From Geotrypetes seraphini (lineage: Eukaryota > Chordata > Amphibia > Gymnophiona > Dermophiidae): a DNA stretch of 64,000 nucleotides. The stretch spans positions 99,191,704 to 99,255,703 of the forward strand of contig NC_047088.1 of the NCBI RefSeq assembly GCF_902459505.1. Direction: 5' to 3'. The first letter of the stretch is position 1; every line of letters begins with the position of its first letter. The notes under the pieces were generated by a model. That model searched no databases, was not told the DNA's origin, and saw only the letters and a list, made by a program, of their open reading frames with translations. Shown piece by piece: positions 33,136 to 43,047 of this stretch. A program made the position numbers and the translations under genes.

Positions 33136-34425
33136 AAGCACACTGTATGCAGAGAAAACCTTAATTATCATTTATATTCTGTTTTTTATTTCAAAGAGGT
33201 CAAGGCGGATGACTTTAAAATATGCAATGTCACCTCAGTAGCAGCTACAGAAAAATAAACAAATAAAGTGCAACATATAGTCAGCTGATATAAATTCTCA
33301 TAACTAACACATTTTGATCACTAAACAGAAAATAAAATCATTTTCCCTACCTTTGTTGTCTGGTGATGTTTATTTTTCTAATCATCCTTTCCCAGTCTCT
33401 GGTTACACTTCTTTTTGTCTGTGCTCTTAACTGTGTTTCCAGGGCCTTCTTATCCATTGGCTGGTTTTCTCTTCTTCACTTTCTGCCTTTCCCTCCATCT
33501 TTGGCGTTAACTTTTAACATTCAACTTTTCCCCCCTTTTTTTTTTTTTAGCTTTCTTCTCAAAATCTGCTTTACCATGCCTTCCCTTCCTATTTCTTTCT
33601 TCTCACATAGTCTGGCATCTCTTTCTCTTTCCCTCCCCATTTCCGTGGTCTAACATCCCTCTCCTTCCCTTCCTCCCAGTGGTCTGACATCTCTCTCCTT
33701 CCCTCCCTCCCCCCAGTGGTCTGATATCTCTCTCTTTCCTTTCTTCCTTTAATCAAGTCTCTCTCTCTCTCTGCTTCTCCACTGCCCTCCCAGTCCCAAA
33801 GTACCTCTGCTTCTCTGCCCCCAGTGCAGCAACACCTCTCCCTCTCACTTTCCCTACCACACTGATCCAGAAACACCTCTCTCTTACCTCCTCCACCACA
33901 TAGGTCCAGCAGCACCTCTCTCTCCATCCTCTGCTCCCAGTCCAACAGCACCTCTCCCTCTCATTATTCTCCACCACCCAGGTCCAGCAGCACCTCTCCC
34001 TCTCATCTTTCCCCATCACCCAGGGCCAGCAGCACCTACCCACCCCCTTATCCCATCAGCAGCTCACTGTGTGTGTTTTCTTCCCTGCACAGCTGCCAGC
34101 AGCTGCAGTGATTCCATCAAGCAGCCTTGGGGCCTTTGCTAAGCTGGATGCACCTCCAAAGAAAGAGGAAGTTACATCATCAAAGGTGGGCCTGGCCTAA
34201 CAAAAGTCTTGAGGTAGCCTGACGGAATCTCTAATGCTACCGGCAGCTGTGTAGTGAAGTAGACGCACAGTGAGCTGCTGCAAGTTAACGGGGTAGGGGA
34301 GGGAAAAAAATTGTGGCGGTGGAATAAGTATGGGAGACATGACGGTGATGGTAGTGGCAGTGATGGATGGAGGGTAGGAAACTTGCCAAAGGTACTTGTA
34401 CCCCCTGGAGTACATGTACCACGTG
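33136..34425. mobile_element. hAT-associated shared module, pyrimidine-rich
   Basis: 33290-33420 (ACACATTTTGATCACTAAAC, AAAATAAAATCATTTTCCC, CTTTGTTGTCTGGTGAT) is the same module as at 8510-8610 and, inverted, 24590-24680. Tandem CAGCAGCACCTCTCYCTCTC units (33830-34040) follow. No TIR pair is clear. Confidence 0.55.
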
Positions 34426-34429
34426 TTGA

Positions 34430-35335
34430 GAACATAAGAACATAAGAATTGCCACTGCTGGATCAGACCAGTGGTCCATCCTGCCCGGCAGTCCGCTCAC
34501 ACGGCGGCCCTCAGGTCAAAGACCAGTGCTCTAAATGAGTTCAGCCTCAGCTGCGTACGTTCCAGTTTAGCAGGAACTTGTCCAACTTTGTCTTGAAACC
34601 CTGGAGGGTATTTTCCCCTACAACCGACTCCGGAAGAGCGTTCCAGCTCTCTACCACTCTCTGGGTGAAGAAGAACTTCCTTATGTTTGTACGGAATCTA
34701 TCCCCTTTCAACTTTAGAGAGTGCTCTCTCGTTCTCCATATCTTGGAGAGGCTGCAGTTATCTACTAAGTCTATTCCCTTCAGTATTTTGAACATATTGA
34801 TCAAGTCCCCTCTCAGTCTCCTCTTTTCAAGGGAGAAGAGGCCCACTTTCTCCAATCTCTCACTGTATGGCAACTCCTCCAGCCCCTTAACCATTTTAGT
34901 CACTCTTCTCTGGACTCTTTCGAGTAGTACCTTGTCCTTCTTCGTGTACAGCAACCAGTGCTGGACGCAGTACTCCAGGTGAGGGCGCACCATGACCTGG
35001 TACAGCTGCATGATAACCCTCTCCGATCTGTTCGTGATCCCATTCTTAATCATTCCTAGCATTCTGTTCGCCCTTTTTGCTGCCGCTGTGCATTGTGCAG
35101 ACAGCTTCATTGACTTGTCGATCATAACTCCCAAGTCTCTTTCCTGGGTTGTCTCTCCAAGTACCGCCCCGGTCATCCTGTATTCATGCATGAGATTTTT
35201 GTTACCCACATGCATCACTTTACACTTATCTACGTTGAGCCTCATTTGCCATGTCAATGCCCATTTCTCAAGCTTGATTATGTCACATTGCAGATCTTCA
35301 CACCTCTGTACTGAAGGATAGATTTGAAATAGGTC
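34430..35335 (-). mobile_element. CR1 LINE, ORF2 C-terminal two-thirds
   Basis: A 271-codon - strand frame (34547-35362) gives CEDLQCDIIKLEKWALTWQM, RLNVDKCKVMHVGNKN, ERDLGVMIDKSMKLSAQC, YQVMVRPHLEYCVQHWLLY and FFFTQRVVESWNALPESVVG. It starts just after the FADD box. The tail GAACATAAGAACATAAGAAT is at the left edge. It is close to the copy at 13699-14382. Confidence 0.9.
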
Positions 35336-35339
35336 TAGA

Positions 35340-36430
35340 ATTGGTGGTAACAGCAGCATCATTTTGAAGATTTTTCAAAACTGAGTGAATACTTGCCAGC
35401 TTCCTGAGAGAGGGACACCTCAAATATTCACAGGGCAATCAATAAAAATCTCAATGCTAGAAGTGATAAAAGAGAAAAACACAGCATGAACGTTACTGAT
35501 AATAGAAATGAGAATACCAAGGAGACCATTTTGGTAGAGTTAAACACTGTTTGCCTTGTGAAAAAACTAATAGAAAAACGTAGTGGCAGCACACACAGAT
35601 TTGAAGAGGTTGTGCTCTGAGTGTATTCTGAGAAGTCTTGAAAAATAAACATGCATTTCTAATTTTGCAACAGAAATATATGTCTACTTGAAAAAATATG
35701 GAACATTCCTGCTTCCAGGCATGTATATGTGTGAGCTAACAGCTCATTTGAACTTGGAGTTTAGAGGAGTGATTGAGTGGGCAAGTCTGTTTATCGTTCT
35801 GTATTTGAAAACATCTAAAAAATCCATGACTTTGAGTTTTGGAGCTTGGATCCTAAATGGACTCTTCTTGGGCATGTTGGGGCCAATATTCAAACTATGG
35901 GAGGCAGTCTGGCTAAATTTTGTGGTTGACGATAAGTCCAGATATTCAATGTCAGGCCGTTTCTAGTGACTGGCATTAAATATCCGGATTTCTTTTTGTT
36001 TGTTTTGACCACTATAAACTTAACCAGCTAAGTCAATATTCAGCACTAGCTAGTTAAAAACACAATTGTTTGTGGACACCTTTCTCTAACTCTGTGGTTA
36101 TTATTTGTTTTAGATTTAAATAATTCTGTATTAAGGAAATTTTGTGGGGAAGATTGACTTATTTATTTACTGCATTTTATAATGTTTTGTTTGTGCTTGA
36201 AATTGTGGATGTAAATGTTTTGTACATCGCTTAGATTGAAATGATTCATAAATTTTTAAAATAAAATAAATAAATACATAGCCAGTCACTGAGCTATCTG
36301 CGAACAGTATATTCAGCAGGAGATAGCCAGCTATATCCTGCTGAATATCAGTCAGAAGCTATTCCAGCTGGCTAAATAGTGCTGAGTATCATGCCCTTAT
36401 ATGTATAAATATTATTTTACAAAAGGCTCC
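35340..36430. other. intergenic DNA with a split MITE, no gene
   Basis: GGGGCCAATATTCAAACTAT (35879) and GCTGAGTATCATGCCC (36381) look like the ends of a foldback MITE with inner CAGCTAAGTC / GCTGGCTAAA pairs. An AT-rich LINE-like tail ending in AAAATAAAATAAATAAATA (36080-36280) sits inside. 35340-35875 shows nothing recognisable. Confidence 0.45.
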
Positions 36431-36529
36431 ACATTCAGAATTGTGTGAATATCCTGACTAGAATGTCCCTTTTCCACCTAGTCAACCTATGCAAAATGGG
36501 GATTCAAGTAACTATTTAGGCTAAAAAAA

Positions 36530-37128
36530 TGGGATCACATTACTCCCTACTACCAAAAACTCCACTGGCTTCCCTTTGAAGCAAGAGTACAGTTCAAAAT
36601 TTGCCTGTCTCTGTTTCAAATCCATTCTTGGTTCGGCCCCCTTATACTTGGTTCCCCATTTTACCTTAGACTGTCCATCCAGACCCACTCGCAGAGCTCA
36701 TTTCTTCAGCCATCCAACTCTGAAGGCCTGCCGTTACAAAAGATACCTGAACAGAACACTTGCCTTCCAAGCAGGTCATCTAAATGATTGGCTGAGCAAT
36801 ATTATCTCACACTCCTCATCCTACCTAAACTTCAGAAAATTACTAAAAAGTAACCTATTTACCGATTTCTAACCTAAGAACTCCTGCCCGACCCTTGTTT
36901 CCCACGATCTCTTTTGCCTTACTTCTGCTTCCTGCCCACCTTACATTTGACCCTTCCTGCCCACCTTACATTTGACCCTTATATTGATTCTGTTTCCCTC
37001 TTACAAATATTAATTGTATCTGTATTCACTGACTGTACCTATTCGCTGATTGTCCAGCACTTCTTTGTTGTAAACCGCCTCGAACTACTACGGCTTTGGC
37101 GGTATATAAGAAATAAAATTATTATTAG
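36530..37128 (+). mobile_element. L2 LINE, C-terminus and 3' tail
   Basis: Frames give LHWLPFEARVQFKICLSLFQ and LGSAPLYLVPHF, the L2 C-terminus. They are followed by the 3' end TTGTAAACCGCCTCGAACTA, GGCGGTATATAAGAAATAAA and (ATT)n. It has one frame change near the start of the C-terminal block. Confidence 0.85.
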
Positions 37129-37399
37129 ATATGGAGAGACAAATGTTGATGAACTGCCAAGAATTCAGACAAAAAAGTGTGTCAGACAGATACAAAATCA
37201 GACCCAATTGCTGTTTTATTTATTTTAAAATATACATTATGCTTACAATAATAAAACTTTATAGGATTGATATTCAACCAGTGCAGTACCATATTAGGGT
37301 AAATAACTGCACCAGCAAATAATGTTTTTGCCTGTCCTTGTTTCTGTTCAACCCATTCCACAAATATTTGGTTAATATCTGGCCTTTTGTTGGTTTTTT

Positions 37400-38230
37400 T
37401 GGTTTGTTTGTTTTTGGGGGGGGGGGGCAGATTCTATAAATGTCACTGAAAAAAATCAGTTCTAGAGAAAATAAGCACTAAGCACTATTCCATAAAGGGT
37501 TGAGTATCCTTTATAGAATAACACTTAGGGGAAAATTCTAAAACCTACTGTATCTACGCCTAAGTTAAAGAACACCATCAGAAATGGCAAAAAACGTCAA
37601 GGTTGAGGCACCTACCAGTGCCTACATAAAAAGTGCTGGAATTGTCCATATGTAGGTGCTTTAAGCCGCCGAATACCAAAGTAGACGTGGCCAATGCCAG
37701 ACGTGGTGTTGTGCGGCCTAAAGCACCTATGTGGACACAATCCATACAAAGATAGGTGCCAGAAATGTAGGCCAACACTGGCCTACATTTCTGGCACATA
37801 TCTTTGCTAGGTAATCCCAACAATAGTCCGCAGCCTGCCATCAGCTGATCGCAGCAGAGAAATCCCTGATCAGCTGAGCCAGCAGGATTCCACAAATCCG
37901 TGGTTTTGGGAGTCCTGCTGGCTCAGCTGATCAGGGATTCCTCTGCTAGGATTAGCTGAACCAGCAGGGAGATCTCAGATCCCTTTCCCTCTCCTTCCTA
38001 CCCACCCACCAACTGATCCCCTTCCACCATCCAATCTACCCCCCAGTACCCCTCCAAGGAGAGACCTCTCCCCCAAGCCCAAAATCCTCACACCCTTGTA
38101 TCTTTGGTAGAACACCGGCAGGAGGGATGCCCACTCCCACCTGCTGGAAGGCCTGCCTTGTCAAAATGGCAGGCCTCCCCTTCCCAGTATACCCTGGGAT
38201 GCAATGGAGAGGCCTAAGACTCTGATTGGC
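37400..38230. repeat. foldback-rich repeat, no gene
   Basis: A G-run (37415-37428) precedes GCAGATTCTATAAATGTC. 37778-37796 is a short GTAGGCC/GGCCTAC hairpin. 37853-37948 holds arms ATCCCTGATCAGCTGAGCCA and GGCTCAGCTGATCAGGGAT around about 30 bp. No coding sequence. Confidence 0.55.
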
Positions 38231-38235
38231 CCATA

Positions 38236-39700
38236 CACCTGCACGATGAAGAATGTTATACAACCACTGACAGAGGACAGCAAACGAACCACCAAGAGAT
38301 TAGAAAATGTGGAGGTGAAACTAGATGACTTACAGAATCGCTCTCACTGAAATAATTTAAGACTAATTGGCTTACTGGAATCTATTGCAGATAAAGAGCT
38401 CAAGATCTTCCTGGAAATGTGGCAGGTGTCTTTTTTGTGTCTTTCCAGTGCGGACCGAGGATGGAGACATGAAAGCGCCCATGCATAGTGATCCTGAAGC
38501 TACTGAATTATAGCCACAAGTTGGAAATTTCACATGCTCTTTGAGCTGCAAGTCTTTAGAACACCAGAATAAGAAAATTCTATGCTTCCAAGACTATTTG
38601 TCGGTGGCCCACTGCACGTTTACAGCGATTTATGCACAATTAATAAAACTTAATGTATGGTTTCGTTTGCTCTACCCGGCCAAGTTGAAGATTGTGAGAA
38701 ATGGCACCCCAAAATTTTTCAAGTCGGTTAAGGATGCCATGGCTTATGTTGCTACACTTTAGTCACCGCAAAAGCCTTGAACTATGACTGCACTTGGATG
38801 ATTCACTGGAGCCTACAGTGCTCCCTGGGAGTTACTTGCTGACATTTTCAGCGTCCACAGGTGAAGACAATAGTTCTGTGGGACATGAACATTTATATAT
38901 TCTGCAATCTTGACTGTAACCTAAGCTGGGATAGATGCACAAATTTTCTTTTCTCCTAGCTGACAGTGATCCCCAGGAGTTGTGTGTTAACATTTGCAGT
39001 GTCTGAGGGTGGACACCACAGTTTTGTGAGACATGTACATTTCCGTATTCTGCAATCACGCTGGCGATTTCAGCTGGAATACTTGTATTTTTTTTGCTTG
39101 TTTGGTATCATACTTGGCCAGGGGAAGAACTCTCTCTTGGCCAATGGGGCCTTGATCCCACTGGTCGGCGCAGACTATTTTGCTGACCTGGAGCCCTGCT
39201 ATTGTTTTGCCCCTGTATGGACTTCAAGGGAAAGCAGAGTTTGGTTATTTGTGTAGATTTGCAGTTCAGTGAAGGGGGGTGGGGATATTTTTGGTTCTCT
39301 TTTGAGTTCTTTGTGAAGGGGGATGTCTGAGCTCTTGGATGTGCTTTAGATGTGGGAGTTGGGCTGAGCCCTTAGAGTGCTTTAGATGTGGGAGTTGGGC
39401 TGGGCTGGAAGGGTGGGAGGGCTGGAGATAGGGGTCTTAGGAGGGGGGTGGGAGATACTGAAAGAGGGGCAGTTTGAGATAGGAGGTGTGATTGGATGGA
39501 TGCTGAGTGCTATTGACAGTGGTTGTGTCTGTGGATCATTTCTCTAGCTGGCAAGATTAGGGGGGGCTGTGGCTGGGATAGCTTCTTTTCCTCCTCTGAT
39601 GAATGCATCTTCATGTTTTTCCTATTCTGTGTATGTATACCACATGATTAAAATCCTTACTTGGAATGTGGGGGGCATCTCTTCTATGATTAAAAGATAA
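38236..39700 (+). mobile_element. second L1/Tx1-type LINE, ORF1 plus start of ORF2
   Basis: 38260-38400 reads TKRLENVEVKLDDLQNRS, a stop, then NNLRLIGLLESIADKELKIF, the coiled-coil to RRM junction of L1 ORF1. 38541-38762 supplies the ORF1 C-terminus (AKLKIVRNGTPKFFKSVKDA, MAYVATL). At 39644 an ATG opens MIKILTWNVGGISSMIKR, the start of the ORF2 endonuclease, which stops at 39700. The rest of ORF2 is absent. It is a different subfamily from the L1 at 29040. Confidence 0.75.
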
Positions 39701-40115
39701 AAAATTTACACAATTGCAAATGGCTGTCCCGGTTTTATTTTGGCTTATATTCCCGGTTGGATGATTCTTTGCTGTTATATAATGTGTATGCACAATTTAC
39801 TATTTCCTTTTTATATTTATTTTTGTTTCTAGTTCTATATTTTTTATTTCTTCTTGATTTCTATTTTCTGTATTTCTTCATTTCTATTTTTTCTAGTATT
39901 TTCCATGAATAGTAAAAGAGCATTGTGATTTTGTCTATCACAACTTATCTACAAGGTATGATAATATATGAGTCCTTATACACACCTCTTTCATAAACAA
40001 TATTTTAAAGTAAAGTTTTTTTATTCATATTTGTTTTTGATTTCTAACAAAGCATTTTATGTATAATTACATGTTTTTTGTGTATTAATAAAAAATTAAT
40101 TTTAATTTAATTTAT

Positions 40116-40223
40116 GGCCTCTTTTACAAAGCCATGCTAGAGGCTGCTGTGCAGCAACAGCTTCGAAGCCCTTTAAATCTCTATAGGCTTTGGGGCCGCT
40201 AGTGCAGCTTTGTAAAAGAGGCC
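40116..40223. mobile_element. short foldback MITE (108 bp), CCTTTTAC family
   Basis: GGCCTCTTTTACAAAGCC pairs exactly with GGCTTTGTAAAAGAGGCC apart from one substitution. The inner part is GGCTGCTGTGCAGCAACAGC. Confidence 0.85.
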
Positions 40224-40380
40224 ATTAGTTTATATTCATAATAATGTAAATGTGTATATGTGTGAGCATTGTGTATATATTATATTGTTTATGTTTTCTT
40301 AATGTTTATTTTTCAGTTTTTATGAGGAAGTTGGTATGATTACATATATATTTTTTTCACTATATGTTTTACTGTAGACT

Positions 40381-40412
40381 CCTGAGGCAGGCCCCTGGTG
40401 GGCCGAAACACG
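40381..40412 (+). ncRNA. hammerhead-like motif of a Penelope-type tail (candidate)
   Basis: CCTGAGGCA is followed by a perfect 5-bp hairpin GGCCC-CTGGT-GGGCC and then GAAACACG, the order of the hammerhead core (CUGANGA, stem II, GAAA). The core has C where A is expected, so cleavage is unlikely in this copy. Confidence 0.3.
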
Positions 40413-40652
40413 ATCATGTTGAGTCAATCACAATAAAAAGAGACTGAACACCATTGGCCACCTTTGTTGTTGTTTTTTTGCAGGAAACACCTCTCCATCT
40501 CTCTCTTCTCTGCCCACCCTTGCAGTTCAGTATCTTTCCCCCTCTTTTTTCTCTCTCTCTCTCCTTTTCTTCACTCCTCACTTCTAAACAGACAAACAGG
40601 ATGTCATGGATACAGTTAAGGGGAACGGTTAATCTGCTGGCTGGATTGGTGT

Positions 40653-40917
40653 AGGGTTAACAGATTTTCCTGAAGGAAAATCTGGACCCATGGCCATGCC
40701 CCCCAAGTTCTGCCCGCATCACAGCCCCATCCTGCCCCCAGCTCCACCCTCTTAACCTGTTCGTGCATCGGAACAGCATCCACGCATGCACGGATGTGAC
40801 CGATGAAGTTGCACGTGTCCGCATGTTTTCTGATGCCATCCCGATGTCAGAAGCTTTTCGGACATGTCCTCAAAAGGAAAACATGTCCGGGGAAATCCAG
40901 CCGTTTGGTAACCCTAG
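40653..40917. mobile_element. MITE with TAGGGTTA termini
   Basis: Left AGGGTTAACAGATTTTCC and right GGAAATCCAGCCGTTTGGTA then ACCCTA are imperfect inverted termini. The interior pairs GACATGTCC with other CATGTCCGG words. Superfamily unclear. Confidence 0.55.
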
Positions 40918-41044
40918 GTTAGTAGGCAGTGGGGGAATAGGGTTATGAATGCAAAAAGGTGGTGTTTCAGTCTACTTTAAACAAGGTAAGGGGCTCGGCA
41001 GACAAACTCGGGTAATTTATTCCAGGCATAGGGAGCAGCTAGAT

Positions 41045-41620
41045 CAGTGTCTCTCAAACTTTTTTAGTTTTGGCACACTAAAATGGAGAAAATGTTTGTT
41101 TTTTGCGGTACGTTAAAATTGAAATAATTAAATTAAATTTGAAAGCTATTTAAAGTTGTTTAAGTTATATATTAGCAAGTGTAACAATGGTGAAGTAGAT
41201 AGAATTGTTAATCAATGCGATGGATGTGCTTGTTTATGAGTGCAAATTAACTCAAAATGGGGTCTGATAGTCAACAAGCAAACACGCCATCTGCAGTCAT
41301 TCTTTTTTCTTTTAATTTCTGTTAAGAGCTGAAAATCCAAGTTCGCAAAGATAAGAAGATCCAAACTGTAACAAAGACTTGATTGCTTTGTTGCTCAAGT
41401 TAGGATAACTACTGCATAAAAATAAAATTTATTGCGGTTAGTTATCAAGGACTAATCCTGCCAAAGAATGATTCTTGTCTAGGCGATTGTTCCCTTACAC
41501 AGACAGACTCTTGTACGCAACTTACAGGTCATTTATTCTACTGTATACTTATGAAGGGATTTTTAAAATAAATAAATACAAGTCTGGAATCTCTTGGGGC
41601 ACACAGTTTGAGAGATACTG
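41045..41620. mobile_element. complete 576-bp hAT element, 8-bp target duplication
   Basis: CAGTGTCTCTCAAACTTTTT at the left and GTTTGAGAGATACTG at the right are terminal inverted repeats, with AGCTAGAT duplicated at 41037-41044 and 41621-41628. The interior is AT-rich with no transposase. It interrupts a LINE-tail-like repeat about 1.1 kb upstream of the nlk start codon. Confidence 0.9.
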
Positions 41621-41689
41621 AGCTAGATGAAAGGAACAAAGTCTGGTCCAATATCTGTTCCCCCGTCCTAAAAAAAACAAGGCCTCACG

Positions 41690-42769
41690 GGCAATGCTAA
41701 AAAGACGCACTGCTGTTTCCGGCTACCAATCCTTCTCTCTACTTGGTCCCACCTTTTTTTTATACAAGTTCCTGTGCGCGGGACCAAGCTGCTTATGACT
41801 CCCTGGTTTTTGAATACGGCGATAGGAGGAGGGTTGGGGGAAACAGATGCCGAAGCAGGGGAGGGGGAGAAGGGAGAAGAGAATTTTCTGCCCCATGGGG
41901 AGTTGCCTGACCGTGGGGGCAGCTGGGAGCCAGTGCGCGAGATCGGGCCACTTGCGTTGAGCTGGAAAAGTGACTTTGGCGTGTCGGGCGGACGTAAGGC
42001 ACCCAATTGCATTGTAATCAATTCAGTTTAAAAATAAAAAGGATAGAAGGCTGTTTCACTCTTTACCAGCATTTGTTTCTATTAGTTTGAATACTGCGCA
42101 AAAGGACAAGGCACATACATTCAATCTCTCCCCACACGTGTGCGTGCGTTATCCTCATTTGGCCATATGAAAAGGCTGGTTGAACAGTGTCCTCCCCTTT
42201 AAGCCATCCTCCCCTTTAAGATTCCTCTTGCGGTGCATGCTGGGAACCGCTGCTGTATTGTTCCCCAGCTGATGCAGCAGTGCTTGGCAGACATTGCTGT
42301 ATCGTTTTATTTGCATATAGATTATATACTTTTCTTCCCGCGTAGTCCCTTTAGTTCTTCCCATATTTAGCTGGAAGCGTCCTAGGCTCCTTGCATTCTG
42401 CCTTTTATATGCCTGGAAACACCTTTTTCCGGTTTGACTTTTACAAAATAACAAGAGCAGTAATCATAGTAACCCCCAATGCTCCCTCTTCCCCCCTCCC
42501 CTGCAAACGCTGGGGGTTGGGGGGAAGGGCTGGAAATGCGGGGTTAAAGGGACACCCCTTCTTCTGCACTGCTCCCCCTTTTTATTAAAGGTACAGTACT
42601 TTGCATTTTCTTGGATCGCTTCCTATTTCCCTCCTCCCCCCAAAAAAATCCTGTTCCTATCGTTTTAGCATTTTTTTTGTATTTATAATAAGAGAAATTC
42701 GCTTCTCTATACTTTTAAACCCCTTTCCCTGCTTCTCTCTTTCACCATTTCTTGCTTTGAATTCTTCTC
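41690..42769 (+). promoter_or_regulatory. probable nlk promoter and 5' UTR region
   Basis: 41760-42000 is locally CpG-rich (about fourteen CG in some 240 bp) in an otherwise CpG-poor setting. The stretch 42020-42769 is the longest non-repetitive segment next to the gene. An octamer ATTTGCAT lies at 42310. An in-frame TGA at 42758-42760, four codons before the ATG, shows the region directly upstream is untranslated in that frame. I see no TATA box or clear transcription start. Confidence 0.45.
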
Positions 42770-43047
42770 ATGGCCTTTCCAGGCCAGAATCGGGTCCTTC
42801 AGAATCAGTTGTGTGGGACTGTCTTGGGAGGTCTTGGGGGTCTCATACAGCCTCCTCTTACCGCTGCTGGGCTGGGGCAGAAGTTTTACTGCCCCTCTGG
42901 TGGGGCTGTGGCTTCATCACCTCCCTCCCAACAGCAGCCATTGCCAGTCCAGAACCAGAGTGTGCCAGCCCGACCTGGAGAAACCAGCAGCACAGGAGAG
43001 CCAGAGCCAGACCGGCCCATTGGTTATGGAGCCTTTGGTGTTGTGTG
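42770..43047 (+). CDS. nlk: nlk exon 1 (coding part)
   Basis: Encodes [20 protein letters not shown], a Gly/Ser/Pro/Gln-rich linker, then [16 protein letters not shown]. It ends with two bases of the Trp codon at donor TGTG|GTAGGT. The N-terminal linker is not conserved with mammalian NLK except just before the kinase domain ([15 protein letters not shown]). Confidence 0.95.

Larger units (their letters stand above)
39701..41044. other. AT-rich repeats and MITEs, no gene
   Basis: AT-rich sequence to 40380 with no open exon-like segment. It includes the MITE at 40116-40223, the hammerhead-like motif at 40381 and the MITE at 40653-40917. 40930-41044 looks like part of a LINE 3' tail that continues after the hAT at 41045-41620. 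Confidence 0.5.

Noticed and set aside
41668-42031. Coding frames on both strands in the CpG-rich patch upstream of nlk
   Set aside because: CpG-rich DNA often lacks stops. No splice signals link them to nlk and I see no family resemblance.
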